Assembly (NCBI RefSeq): GCF_017939705.1
Contig: NZ_JAGKSQ010000006.1
Location: forward strand, 62,001-126,000
Reading direction: 5' to 3'
DNA from: Halalkalibacter suaedae
Lineage (GTDB): Bacteria; Bacillota; Bacilli; Bacillales; Bacillaceae_D
DNA: 64,000 nucleotides
Shown here: positions 25,027-34,194 of the stretch, piece after piece
Layout: each line of letters starts with the position of its first letter
How positions within the stretch are numbered: the stretch's first letter is position 1
Notes under the pieces: generated by a model
Databases searched by the model: none
What the model was told of the DNA's origin: nothing
Seen by the model: only the letters and a program-made list of their open reading frames with translations
Program-made: the position numbers and the translations under genes

Positions 25027-25953
25027 TTATTTTTTTACCGCTTGAGGATGCGTCGGTTTAATCATATCTAACGACGCTGCAGCGGCATTGGCTTCTACTT
25101 GTTCAACATTCTTGCAACCTGGTATTACGCTAGTTACAGCATCATGCTGTAAGCACCAAGCTAGAGCCCATTGAGCCATACTCACACCCTCGGGAACTTC
25201 ATTTCGTTTAATTTCCTCAATAAGCTTGAGCTTCCTCTCTACATCTAACTGATCTTGTCGTGAGCGAACATCATTTGCATCAAAAGTCGAACCAGGCTTG
25301 TATTTCCCACTTAAAAATCCACTCGCTAATGGTACTCTGGCAAGAACACCTAGGTTTTGCCGCTGGCATGAAGGGAAGACTGCTTCCTCTGGCTCGCGTT
25401 CTAAACGATTATAGACGACTTGAATCGCACTAGCATTAACCTCCGTCGCTCGATCCGTTTGATAGATATTTTGATTACTTCCAATTGAAATTCCTAAATG
25501 CTTGATTTTCCCTTGTTGTATTTGTTTGTCTAATGTTGTCCAGAGATCATCATTATTAAAGACTTCATCACTTCCTGAATGGAATTGATATAAGTCAATA
25601 TAATCAGTTTTAAGCGCTTTCAAAGAATCATCTAACTGCTGAATAACCTCCTCAGCCCCCCAGTGATTCGTTCGATTGAATTCACCATGAAAGTGATGCC
25701 CAAACTTTGTCGCCACAATCCAATCTTCTCTAATGTCATTTTGTAGATATTGTCCGATGAATTTTTCAGAAAGGTGATCACCGTAGCATTCAGCTGTATC
25801 AATCAGATTAATGCCAACTTCTTTTGCTTTATGTAAAACCGCATCAACCTCTTTTTGAGTGAATTCTTTTCCCCACTCTCCTCCAAATTGCCAAGTCCCT
25901 ACCCCAATCACAGAAACATCTAATTCCGCCCTGCCAAGCTTACGATACTTCAA
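25027..25953 (-). CDS. Aldo/keto reductase
   Basis: 308 aa. Tetrad residues lie in LIDTAECYGDHLSE (Asp, Tyr), VATKFGHHF (Lys) and LYQFHSGSD (His). Family features GVGTWQFGGEWG at the start and PGCKNVEQVEANAAA near the end are present. It is similar to B. subtilis IolS/YccK-type reductases of unknown physiological substrate. I chose TTG 25953, which has AGGAGG eight bases upstream; the in-frame TTG six codons earlier overlaps that ribosome site. First gene of a two-gene reductase operon. Confidence 0.9.
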   Translation of the reverse strand: MKYRKLGRAELDVSVIGVGTWQFGGEWGKEFTQKEVDAVLHKAKEVGINLIDTAECYGDHLSEKFIGQYLQNDIREDWIVATKFGHHFHGEFNRTNHWGAEEVIQQLDDSLKALKTDYIDLYQFHSGSDEVFNNDDLWTTLDKQIQQGKIKHLGISIGSNQNIYQTDRATEVNASAIQVVYNRLEREPEEAVFPSCQRQNLGVLARVPLASGFLSGKYKPGSTFDANDVRSRQDQLDVERKLKLIEEIKRNEVPEGVSMAQWALAWCLQHDAVTSVIPGCKNVEQVEANAAAASLDMIKPTHPQAVKK

Positions 25954-26106
25954 GAGCTTTTCCTCCTTCAAAAAGTAAGTATTTCATTGGACTTTACGTA
26001 TTGCTAATTTAATTCTACCATTATTTCATCATTGAACCAATTAATTGAAATGATTGTAATTAATTCACTAAGAATCGATAAGCATATAGCACCTTCCGAA
26101 ACTATA

Positions 26107-26285
26107 CGGACATTTGATCCCTTAATTTCACTTAATCCTCTATCCTAGCATCCTTAAAGGACATATGATCCGCTATTTCATACTAATCTTATAAAAATGA
26201 GAGGTATCGTACGTAATAACGGATTCAATGTCCGTTACGCCGTGTATTTTCGTTTTTTACACTGATTAGCGGAACCAATGTCCGC
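26107..26285. repeat. Four iterated 17-bp palindrome-like units
   Basis: Units at 26107-26120, 26159-26173, 26218-26237 and 26269-26285 share the consensus GCGGA(T/A)(C/T)(A/C)AATGTCCGC; the first two are inverted relative to the last two. They fill the otherwise empty gap between the reductase promoter side and the purine gene block. They may be intergenic mobile palindromes or binding sites; no gene is seen between 25990 and 26390. Confidence 0.6.
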
Positions 26286-26351
26286 AAAAAATCTAGTATG
26301 CCCTGAGCCTTGCTAGTTCTACTAAAAACCAATGGTCAATTGTGATTATTT

Positions 26352-26385
26352 AAAGGGGGAAATCCTCTATTGATTTCCCCCCTTT
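26352..26385 (-). terminator. Terminator of the pucF-pucG operon
   Basis: AAAGGGGGAAATC (26352-26364) pairs with GATTTCCCCCCTTT (26372-26385) over a 7-base loop, then a short TTTAAAT on the minus strand, right after the stop at 26397. Confidence 0.75.
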
Positions 26386-26396
26386 ATATCCAGCTT

Positions 26397-27338
26397 CTAC
26401 TTGTGTGCTTCATCAATTAGTTCTTGAACGAGTAGACCTTCATGGAAATCAATGATAAAGGCTTCTTCACCGTTGATTGCTTTATGAAGTTCATTCAATA
26501 ATGAGGTAGTCGCTTGTTTTGGTTCTAGTTCATTTAAGGCTTGGCCTCTCTCCGCTTTTTTCAGAACTCTCCAGTTTTCAAGGGAGATGGATTGCTCCGT
26601 TCCGTGGATCGTAAAAGCAATATGCTCTTGTTCTGCTTGACCGACAAGACCATCAACTAGCACATTTATCCCGTTTTTAAGCTTCAATCTAGCCATTAAT
26701 CCAATTTCACTATCCTCGTCTGCTTGAGGAAACTCAACATCCATAACCGTTTCATCCACTTCACCGAAAAGATGGATCAGCATCTGTATGTAATGCGGCA
26801 TAATTTCTCGAATGAATCCACCTTGCTTGCGAGTGCCGATCCAAGGTGTTTGCTGCCATGGCCGTGGCCATTGGTCAAATTGCATACTTAATTCAATACG
26901 ACGTATCTCTCCAAATGCACCGACATTGACCCACTCTTTGATTTGCTCGAATTCTGCTTGATATGGTAAAGGGAAATGGATAGCATGAACAATTCCAGCC
27001 TCTTTCGCCTTCTCATACATGTCTTTAGCTTCTTCAACAGAATTGGCTAAAGGCTTCTCACATAGGAGATGCTTCTTCTGTTTGATCGTTTCAATAACGA
27101 CTGGATGATGATAAGCAGGTGGGACAGCAACATAGACAAGATCAACTGCAGCATCTGCTATTAGTTCCTGATAGTTTGTATATCCTCTTGCATTACAGGC
27201 TGCTGAGGTCTCCTCCAGCAATGCCGCGTTAACATCACAAACCGCTTCAATTTCAAATTTATCGTCTTCAGTAAAGGCTTTCACTAACCGTTGACCAACA
27301 ACCCCTAAGCCAACGATTCCTACACGAATGACCGTCAT
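26397..27338 (-). CDS. Gfo/Idh/MocA-family oxidoreductase
   Basis: 313 aa. N-terminal Rossmann fold with VGIVGLGVVGQRLV and DLVYVAVPPAYH, then the family Lys in HLLCEKPLANSVEEA and a C-terminal alpha/beta domain with REIMPHYIQMLIHLFGEVDE. Members oxidise or reduce sugars and cyclic polyols with NAD(P). I start at ATG 27338 (AAGGAG ten bases upstream); ATG 27344 is possible. A longer frame would add a hydrophobic stretch without a ribosome site. It is last in the ureide operon; a role in that pathway is not obvious. Confidence 0.82.
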   Translation of the reverse strand: MTVIRVGIVGLGVVGQRLVKAFTEDDKFEIEAVCDVNAALLEETSAACNARGYTNYQELIADAAVDLVYVAVPPAYHHPVVIETIKQKKHLLCEKPLANSVEEAKDMYEKAKEAGIVHAIHFPLPYQAEFEQIKEWVNVGAFGEIRRIELSMQFDQWPRPWQQTPWIGTRKQGGFIREIMPHYIQMLIHLFGEVDETVMDVEFPQADEDSEIGLMARLKLKNGINVLVDGLVGQAEQEHIAFTIHGTEQSISLENWRVLKKAERGQALNELEPKQATTSLLNELHKAINGEEAFIIDFHEGLLVQELIDEAHK

Positions 27339-27434
27339 ATACATCCCTCTCCTTCTTTTTCTACAGTAGAAGTATACTAAAATAATACAAAGAGCAAAAG
27401 AAATAGCCATAGAAAGCAGCAAAAAGGTTGCTTC

Positions 27435-28277
27435 CTATGACCTAGATACACCATTAACTAACGGTCTAAATCCATCAATTCTACATTCAATTAACTTCGC
27501 TTCACTAAGTACAGCAGCACCTGGTGTTCCAGTCATAATAATATCACCAGGTAGTAAGGTGGTAATCTTGGACAAATAAGAAATGATTTCGGCCGGTGAT
27601 AGAATCATATTTTTCACAGTATTCTTATGTTGTTCGACACCATTGACGACCGTTGCTACACTATAGTCTTCCATTTGAGAAAGATCATTGACGGTAATTA
27701 GTTCTGGACCAAAGCTAAAAAATGTATCAAAGCTTTTTGCCCTTTGCATAAAACGTGGGTTTTCGGCATGGATATCGGCAGCAGTCATATCTAAAGCTTG
27801 CGTGTAGCCTGCAATATATAATTGACTCTCCTCCACTGAAATGTTTTTACCCTTTTTGCCAATGATGATCGCCAGTTCAGCTTCCCCTGTTGTTTTCTTA
27901 GATTGAGGAGGAATCGCGATCGTTTCATCAGGTCCAATCATGCTGGATCTAGGCTTCATAAAGAAGATAGGATCTGATTCTAGCTTTCCACCAAGCTCTT
28001 TTCGCATTGCCACGTAATTCATTCCAATTCCCCATATTGCACCTGGATTACGATAAAGGGGGGCATAGCTTATTTCTGGGAAAGGAATGAGTTCATATCT
28101 TTCAGCTTGGTAACCAGATGTAGACCATGCTTGAATGACAGCAAGCCTTTCGTCAGTAATTAGATCAAGCAAAGATTTGTCCCACTCCTTATTTACTTGC
28201 TCAAGCGGAAGTGCCCCCGCTTCTGTCAGTAAACAACAAACCTCTTCTCGGCCAAGTCTAATTGTCGCAAGCTTCAT
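27435..28277 (-). CDS. Fumarylacetoacetate hydrolase-family protein
   Basis: 280 aa. The C-terminal FAH fold shows GIGMNYVAMRKELG, FMKPRSSMIGPDETI, the metal-binding GEAELAIIIGKKG and the late IMTGTPGA. Family members are Mg-dependent C-C hydrolases, decarboxylases or isomerases of beta- or alpha-keto acids. In this operon a substrate derived from glyoxylate, oxalurate or oxamate is possible but unproven. ATG 28277 follows GGGAG by five bases and lies two bases after the amidase stop. Confidence 0.85.
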   Translation of the reverse strand: MKLATIRLGREEVCCLLTEAGALPLEQVNKEWDKSLLDLITDERLAVIQAWSTSGYQAERYELIPFPEISYAPLYRNPGAIWGIGMNYVAMRKELGGKLESDPIFFMKPRSSMIGPDETIAIPPQSKKTTGEAELAIIIGKKGKNISVEESQLYIAGYTQALDMTAADIHAENPRFMQRAKSFDTFFSFGPELITVNDLSQMEDYSVATVVNGVEQHKNTVKNMILSPAEIISYLSKITTLLPGDIIMTGTPGAAVLSEAKLIECRIDGFRPLVNGVSRS

Positions 28278-28279
28278 AA

Positions 28280-29461
28280 TTACTCCCTACTCTCTAACCA
28301 TAACTCTTTATTTGCTTCAATCCACTTTAGTAACCTTAGGTCTTGATTAGCACCAGCAATAAATGACAAACCAACTGGTGCACCATCGACGTCTCCTACT
28401 GGGATCGTCACTTGTGGCAATCCAGTAAGACCAGCAATTGCACATAGCTCCATTGTACTTGAACGTTTTTTCTCAAGTTCCTTGCCACTCATGCCAATTA
28501 GGGGAGCGACTCCAGGTGTTGTTGGAATAACCAGGACTCCATCGTTCCCAACTAATTCATTGACTCGACTGCGAACTTTATTTCTTTCAATTGTTTTAGG
28601 CTCATATTTATCACGATCAAGCGTACTAGCCCATTTGAAACGATCTGCAATATCAGGAGCAAATGTCGGATTCGTTTCTTTAATCCATTGTTGATGCGTT
28701 TCCCATATTTCAATTCCTTGGATCAAACGAAATAACGTCATCCATTCTGATAGCCCATTTGTAGCTAGCTTTGGTGATGTAACTGTCGAAAACCTTTCTT
28801 GAATCGCACTTCGAAATGGAGATAGTAGTTCTTGACTAGCTGCATCTGTTACTGCCCATGCATCAGTTGGAATAATCAGCTTTGAGAAAGCTAATTCGGT
28901 ATCCGCCTGATCTGTAAACAACACGTTCCCAACGTTTAGTAGAGTTTCTGTATCTCTTGCCATCCATCCAACCGTGTCAAAGCTCTCGGCGAGTGGGATA
29001 ACCCCTTTAGTAGAAATCGCTCCGTGGGTTGGACGAATACCAAATAGTCCACAATAAGAAGAAGGTACTCGAACCGATCCGCCTGTATCAGTCCCTAGAG
29101 CGAAATCAGCTACACCTGAGGCTACCACTACTGCCGAACCACTCGATGAACCACCTGGAATACGTCTAGAATCTTTTGGGTTAGTCGGTGTACCATAATG
29201 GATATTTTCACCATTTAAACTGAACATAAGTTCATCTGTTATTGTTGTACCTGATAGAGTAGCCCCCTCTGCAAGTAATGCATCTATGACAGGTGCGTTC
29301 CCAACTGCTGCTTCGTGTGTGCGAAGCCAATCTGGATTGCCCGCACTAGCGGTTACTCCTTTTATGTCAAAGATATCCTTAACTGCAAAAGTTAGTCCTG
29401 ATAGCTTGCCATCTCCCGTAGGTTTGACAACGACTTGTTGATCAACAAATCCATTATTCAT
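28280..29461 (-). CDS. Amidase-signature hydrolase, candidate oxalurate amidohydrolase
   Basis: 393 aa amidase-signature enzyme with the Ser-cisSer-Lys triad: Lys in TFAVKDIFDIKG (about residue 28), cis-Ser and Ser in GGSSSGSAVVVASG and GTDTGGSVRVPSS (about residues 100-130). It is shorter than GatA. It follows PucF and PucG, whose product is oxalurate, so hydrolysis of oxalurate to oxamate, by analogy to the amidase HpxY in Klebsiella, is an attractive inference. Other ureides or amides are possible. ATG 29461 follows AAGGAGG and is 17 bp from pucG. Confidence 0.85.
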   Translation of the reverse strand: MNNGFVDQQVVVKPTGDGKLSGLTFAVKDIFDIKGVTASAGNPDWLRTHEAAVGNAPVIDALLAEGATLSGTTITDELMFSLNGENIHYGTPTNPKDSRRIPGGSSSGSAVVVASGVADFALGTDTGGSVRVPSSYCGLFGIRPTHGAISTKGVIPLAESFDTVGWMARDTETLLNVGNVLFTDQADTELAFSKLIIPTDAWAVTDAASQELLSPFRSAIQERFSTVTSPKLATNGLSEWMTLFRLIQGIEIWETHQQWIKETNPTFAPDIADRFKWASTLDRDKYEPKTIERNKVRSRVNELVGNDGVLVIPTTPGVAPLIGMSGKELEKKRSSTMELCAIAGLTGLPQVTIPVGDVDGAPVGLSFIAGANQDLRLLKWIEANKELWLESRE

Positions 29462-29478
29462 TTTGCTGCCTCCTTAGC

Positions 29479-30720
29479 CTATGCCTCTACTTTTTCAGAC
29501 TGCTTATATATATCCAATGCCGCTTGAACCCCTTCACCGACATGTAGCTTTGCTTTATGTCTAAGTAGCACGGCTTCTAAAGCTGCAAGAGTTAGTAAGA
29601 CATTACGTTGCTGGCAGCTGTATCCCATCGTACCAATTCTCCAAATTTTCCCGTGAAGTGGCCCAAATGAACTGGCAATTTCAATTCCAAAATCATCTAA
29701 GAGCATCGATCGGACTGAGTCTCCATTAATCCCTTCAGGAATAGTGACACATGTTACGGTTGGTAGCTTACTAGCCTTGTCTCCAAAAAGAGAAAGGCCC
29801 ATTGCCTCTAGACCAGCGACTAATGCCTGCTCATTTTTTTGATGACGGTCATATCTATTAGCCAAGCCTTCTTCTAAGATGATTCGAAGTCCCTCATGTA
29901 ATCCGTAGAGCATTGTTGTCGCCTCAGTGTGGTGATTCAGTCGTGCTGGACTCCAATAATCCTGTAATTGGCTTAAATCAAGATAATTACTTTGAATTCT
30001 TCGATCCTTCTGGGCAAGTCTTTGCTGCTCAGAGGAAACAAGTCCTTTCTCAATTGATTTACGTTCAAGCAGTATTTTCTCAATTCGGTCGTTATAGGTT
30101 AACGGTGCCATCCCCGCGGGGACAGAGATACATTTCTGTGTACCAGTGATTAGTCCATCAATCATCCATTCATCGGTTTTCACCTCTGTTCCGGCAACGG
30201 TTGCAACTGCATCAACTAGGAGAAGAACGCCCATTTCACGGCATGCATACCCTATCTCCTTTAGTGGTTGAACTCGCCCTGTTGACGTATCACCATGAAC
30301 CATTGCAACAACTTTTGGGTTGACTCTTTTCATTTCTTTAATAACATCATTAGGTTCAAAAACCTTGCCCCACTCACAGTGAATTAGATGAACGTCGGCA
30401 CCACAACGCTCGGCAATCTCTGTTAATAATCCGCCAAAACGACCAAAGGAAGGAATTAATACTTTATCTCCTTCTTCAATTACACTGCAAAGCATTGCTT
30501 CAATGCCTGCTCGTGATGTACCGTCAACTGGAAATGCCCAATGATTACTCGTCTGAAGAACCTCTCTCAGCATCTCCATCGTTTCGTTCATTAATGAGGT
30601 AAAACTAGGATCGAATTGCCCTAATATTGATGAGGACATCGCTTTTAAAACCCTTGGATCAACTTCAACTGGACCAGGAGTCATAATCGTTCTCGCAGGA
30701 ATTTGTAAAGGTGTATTCAT
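29479..30720 (-). CDS. pucG: (S)-Ureidoglycine-glyoxylate aminotransferase
   Basis: 413 aa class V PLP aminotransferase, the length of B. subtilis PucG. Opening IMTPGPVEVDPRVLKAM, the pyruvoyl-like substrate site FPVDGTSRAGIEA, the PLP lysine in GLITGTQKCISVPAG (about residue 195) and the C-terminal RIGTMGYSC are all visible. It transfers the amino group of ureidoglycine to glyoxylate, yielding oxalurate and glycine. Alanine-glyoxylate or serine-glyoxylate aminotransferase is the sequence-level alternative, but position directly behind PucF supports PucG. ATG 30720 follows GGAGG by seven bases. Confidence 0.92.
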   Translation of the reverse strand: MNTPLQIPARTIMTPGPVEVDPRVLKAMSSSILGQFDPSFTSLMNETMEMLREVLQTSNHWAFPVDGTSRAGIEAMLCSVIEEGDKVLIPSFGRFGGLLTEIAERCGADVHLIHCEWGKVFEPNDVIKEMKRVNPKVVAMVHGDTSTGRVQPLKEIGYACREMGVLLLVDAVATVAGTEVKTDEWMIDGLITGTQKCISVPAGMAPLTYNDRIEKILLERKSIEKGLVSSEQQRLAQKDRRIQSNYLDLSQLQDYWSPARLNHHTEATTMLYGLHEGLRIILEEGLANRYDRHQKNEQALVAGLEAMGLSLFGDKASKLPTVTCVTIPEGINGDSVRSMLLDDFGIEIASSFGPLHGKIWRIGTMGYSCQQRNVLLTLAALEAVLLRHKAKLHVGEGVQAALDIYKQSEKVEA

Positions 30721-30735
30721 GTGTAATCCTCCACT

Positions 30736-31983
30736 CTATTTACTTGCAAGCTGAACTAATGTATTAAGTAAAACCTGTGTACCGGTTGCACAATCTTCTT
30801 TGCTCGACCACTCTTTAGGATTATGACTAATCCCGTCTTTTGAGCGAATAAAGATCATTCCCATTTTCGTCATTTTCGACATAATTAACGAATCATGTCC
30901 TGCCCCGCACTGGAGTTTCATTGTTGGAATTGTTAGGTCCTGGCAAGCTCCCTCTAACACTTGAATAATCTCCTCAGAGCAAGAGGTAGGGTCGACATCC
31001 TTTTTTATGTCGATCAAGTACTGTGCATTTCTTTTTTGACAAGCTCTTTCAACAGATTCATAGACGGCATCAACCATCTCAGCCCTTTTTACTTTATCAA
31101 CATGACGTAGATCAACCGAAAATGAGGCTTTGCCAGGAATAATATTTACTCCACCTGGTTCAATAGTCATTTTCCCGACTGTTCCAACCCCATCATATTT
31201 TTTGGCAATGGTTTCAATGTTTAATATTATTTCAGCCATTGTAAGTGATGCGTCTTTTCTCATATTCATCGGAGTCGCACCAGCATGGTCAGCACTCCCA
31301 GTAATCGTAATATCTAGCCACAATGGTCCTTGTATATCTGTAACGATTCCAACAGAGAGACCCTGCTCCTCCAATACTTTGCCCTGCTCTATATGCATTT
31401 CTATATATGCCTTGATCTCTCCTTTATTTCGCGTCGCATCTTTGTATAAAGCCGGATCAAGATTTGCTTGGAGAAATGCTTCACGATAAGTGATCCCATC
31501 ATCATCAATTAAGTCAAAAACATTTTCCTTTAACTCTCCAGCCATTGCTTTACTTCCGATATACCCTGTTCCAAACCTTGTGCCTTCTTCATCCAAAAAG
31601 GAAACGACTTCGATCGAGTGCTTCAATTGCACTCCAGCCTCCATCAAGGTTCTAATTGCTTCAATTGCCCCAAGCACACCAAGTGCCCCATCAAAAATGC
31701 CTCCTTGCTGGACTGTATCTATATGAGAGCCAGTTAAGACAGCCGGTGCAGTGCTGTCAGTACCTTCCCATCTTCCAATAATATTTCCTACTGTATCAAT
31801 TCGTACATCTAGACCGACCTCTTCCATTAAGTCAACTAATGCCCCTCTTGCTTGTAGATCAGACTTAGTTAACGACAGTCTTGTTATGCCTTCTTGGTCA
31901 ATTGGTGAACTAGAACCAATCTCAGCTAATTTCATTAAAGAATCCCATAGTCTCTGTTGATCAATTCGATATGCTACAACCAA
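30736..31983 (-). CDS. pucF: Allantoate amidohydrolase
   Basis: 415 aa M20-family metallohydrolase. Metal ligands appear in TGSHIDTVQQGGIFDGALGV (His, Asp) and FLDEEGTRFG (Glu-Glu), followed by MHIEQGKVLE and the late GAGHDSLIMS. These match AllC/PucF and the related hydantoinase/carbamoylase group. It releases CO2 and ammonia from allantoate to make ureidoglycine for PucG, the next gene, 16 bp on. I place the start at TTG 31983, six bases after AGGAGTG. It heads the operon pucF-pucG-amidase-FAH-Gfo/Idh. Confidence 0.92.
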   Translation of the reverse strand: MVVAYRIDQQRLWDSLMKLAEIGSSSPIDQEGITRLSLTKSDLQARGALVDLMEEVGLDVRIDTVGNIIGRWEGTDSTAPAVLTGSHIDTVQQGGIFDGALGVLGAIEAIRTLMEAGVQLKHSIEVVSFLDEEGTRFGTGYIGSKAMAGELKENVFDLIDDDGITYREAFLQANLDPALYKDATRNKGEIKAYIEMHIEQGKVLEEQGLSVGIVTDIQGPLWLDITITGSADHAGATPMNMRKDASLTMAEIILNIETIAKKYDGVGTVGKMTIEPGGVNIIPGKASFSVDLRHVDKVKRAEMVDAVYESVERACQKRNAQYLIDIKKDVDPTSCSEEIIQVLEGACQDLTIPTMKLQCGAGHDSLIMSKMTKMGMIFIRSKDGISHNPKEWSSKEDCATGTQVLLNTLVQLASK

Positions 31984-32196
31984 GTCAATCACTCCTCTCA
32001 AGATGTTTCATTATACTCAGTTTAGAAAAGCCACTTGAGTTAGTCATTATTCAATTAAGCTAATAAACTCAGAATTATTTGTTCAATCTAACTAAATCAA
32101 ATGCTAAAATCTCGCAACCTCTAAAGATGTAGCACGAACTCCTTTACTCGTTTCTGTAACAAAATGTGCCAAGTAATTCAGTGAATTTCAGATACT

Positions 32197-32235
32197 AAAG
32201 GCCTCAAAAGGTTATGCATCTACCCTTTGAGGCCT
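32197..32235 (-). terminator. Terminator of the HIU hydrolase-ABC importer operon
   Basis: AGGCCTCAAA (32200-32209) pairs with TTTGAGGCCT (32226-32235), extended by AGG/CC inside the loop. It follows the binding-protein stop. Only a short TTT tail follows on the minus strand. Confidence 0.65.
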
Positions 32236-32253
32236 AGTGAGTCATTTCCTACG

Positions 32254-33300
32254 TTATTCTAGAAATTCAGTTGTGAAGATCTCTGTTGCTTCTACTTCAT
32301 CATCAAGCAATTCAAGCTCTAGCAACTGACTAATTAATGTACTCCATCTTTCTTCTGTCATATATCCCACACCATGCTCTGCTGCATCATTACCGTATAC
32401 AAATTCTTTTTGTGCCTCTGTTTCAAATGCCAATTCTTCTAACTCAATATTAGGGTTTGCCACTTGAATCACTTCATTGATCTCTTCAGAATTGTTCTCA
32501 TAGTAATCCCAGCCTTGAGTGAAGGCATTCATAAATTGTTGAACAGTACCCTTGTTTCCTTCTAAATAGTCCTTAGTTACAAAAAGTACGACATTGTAAG
32601 GATCAAAACCTGACTCTGAAACAAGTATTGTTTCTGTTGCAACACCCTCTCGTTCAAGGAAGAACGGTTCAGATGTAACAAAGCTTTGACTTACAGAGTT
32701 TGGATCATCAATGAAATTAACATGTTGTCCAGTGTAGCCTAATTCAGTTACCCCACTTAGGTCATATTTAGCTTGTAGGTATGCCCAATAAGGTATACCT
32801 GGTTGAATATAAGCTGTACGTCCGTTCATATCTTCAAAATCCTCAATTCCTGCACCTTCATGAAACATCATAGCTGCAGGACTATTCTGTAAAGAGGCAG
32901 CTATTGCAACGAGTTCAATTCCTTGATTACGAGCGATGACTAGCTGATCGGCATGTGCTAAACCGAACTGTGCTTGCCCGGAGGCTACAATCTGAATAGA
33001 TGATACTTGAGGCCCACCTGGTTCTATTTCAACTTCAAGACCATTCTCCTCGAAGTAACCTTTTGAATCAGCAGCGAAGAAGCCACCCTGTTGACTTTTA
33101 GGGAACCAGTTTAAGACTAATTTTACCGCTGTCGTCTCTGAAGCTTCCCCACCTCCATTTGCTCCCGAGCCCTCTTCATTATTTTCTGTAGTGTCATCGG
33201 TAGCAGCTGGCTCTTGTCCACCACACGCAGCAAGGATGCAAATGAACATGAAACTTAGCATAACGGCTAACCATTTTCTCTGAATATTATGAATTCTCAT
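32254..33300 (-). CDS. ABC importer substrate-binding lipoprotein (NMT1/ThiY-like)
   Basis: 348 aa. A signal peptide ends in lipobox ILAAC (Cys26), followed by an acidic, Gly/Glu-rich linker. The mature part is an NMT1/SsuA-type periplasmic-binding fold: LVLNWFPKSQQGGFFAADSKG, PGGPQVSSIQIVASGQAQFG and NGRTAYIQPGIPYW. Relatives bind pyrimidine precursors, nitrate, sulfonates or taurine. The tight linkage with HIU hydrolase and OHCU decarboxylase suggests a ureide such as allantoin, or a purine breakdown product. ATG 33300 follows AGAGGGG. Last gene of its operon. Confidence 0.88.
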   Translation of the reverse strand: MRIHNIQRKWLAVMLSFMFICILAACGGQEPAATDDTTENNEEGSGANGGGEASETTAVKLVLNWFPKSQQGGFFAADSKGYFEENGLEVEIEPGGPQVSSIQIVASGQAQFGLAHADQLVIARNQGIELVAIAASLQNSPAAMMFHEGAGIEDFEDMNGRTAYIQPGIPYWAYLQAKYDLSGVTELGYTGQHVNFIDDPNSVSQSFVTSEPFFLEREGVATETILVSESGFDPYNVVLFVTKDYLEGNKGTVQQFMNAFTQGWDYYENNSEEINEVIQVANPNIELEELAFETEAQKEFVYGNDAAEHGVGYMTEERWSTLISQLLELELLDDEVEATEIFTTEFLE

Positions 33301-33330
33301 TTTAAAATGACCCCTCTCTTTATATAATTA

Positions 33331-34194
33331 TTATTTATCAACCTTCATTGCAGACTCATGCCAAGATCCAAGGACATACTTAGCAAGTAAGCTAATCAGA
33401 AGGTAAAAGCCAATTCCTAAAACCGCTGCGGCAATTCCGCAAGCAAATAAGAATGATGTGTTTACCTGTATTGCCGAAACAGTTATCGCATAGCCCAAAC
33501 CACCTTTACCACCACCAACTCCGGCAACATATTCACCGACAATCGCTCCTACGATCGAAAGAGTGCAGGAAACCTTCAACCCAGCCATAATAAATGGCAT
33601 TGCAGCTGGAATACGAAGCTTCCACATCTTCTGCCAATTCGAAGCATTATACAGCGAAAATAATTCATCCATATTTTTATCAACTGAATTGAGTCCCATT
33701 AAGGTATTAGAAATGATTGGGAAAAACCCGATTAGAAATGAAATAACAACAATAGAATTGAAACCAGAACCAAACCATATAACGATAATTGGGGCAACAG
33801 CAACAACAGGTATCGTCTGTAAAATGATCGCATATGGATAAATACTTCTTTCGAGAATTTTTGAACTAGCAAGTAGAATCGATACACCTATCCCGATCAC
33901 AGCACTTAAAAAGAAACCAATCATCGATTCCATTACTGTTACACGAACGGCTACCAATAATAAATCCCAACTTTTAATGGTCGCTGCTATCACGTCAGTC
34001 GGCTTCGGGAAAATATAATGTGGCATGCTGAGTAGAATCGGTACAAGCTGCCACAGGGCGATAAACACAACAAATGCAACAATTGGCCCCAGATAGAGCT
34101 GTTGGAATTTCAGCCATTTACTTTTACTATTCACAAGCTTCATTTTGTCAGTTATCGTTATCTTCTTCGTCACATTAGCAACGGGTGTCGACAT
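33331..34194 (-). CDS. ABC importer permease (SsuC/ThiX type)
   Basis: 287 aa, six predicted membrane helices. The cytoplasmic EAA loop needed to couple with the ATPase reads MDELFSLYNASNWQKMWKLRIPAAMPFI, with the typical Gly/Pro-containing core. It belongs to the BPD_transp_1 permeases of the nitrate/taurine/pyrimidine-precursor importers. ATG 34194 directly follows the ATPase stop codon, and AAAGGAG is within that gene's end, indicating translational coupling. Confidence 0.88.
   Translation of the reverse strand: MSTPVANVTKKITITDKMKLVNSKSKWLKFQQLYLGPIVAFVVFIALWQLVPILLSMPHYIFPKPTDVIAATIKSWDLLLVAVRVTVMESMIGFFLSAVIGIGVSILLASSKILERSIYPYAIILQTIPVVAVAPIIVIWFGSGFNSIVVISFLIGFFPIISNTLMGLNSVDKNMDELFSLYNASNWQKMWKLRIPAAMPFIMAGLKVSCTLSIVGAIVGEYVAGVGGGKGGLGYAITVSAIQVNTSFLFACGIAAAVLGIGFYLLISLLAKYVLGSWHESAMKVDK

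Noticed and set aside
26107-26285. CRISPR array
   Set aside because: Units are degenerate, in both orientations and unevenly spaced, without constant repeats.
31130-31960. Three consecutive plus-strand frames antisense to pucF
   Set aside because: Composition effect of the well-supported M20 gene on the other strand.
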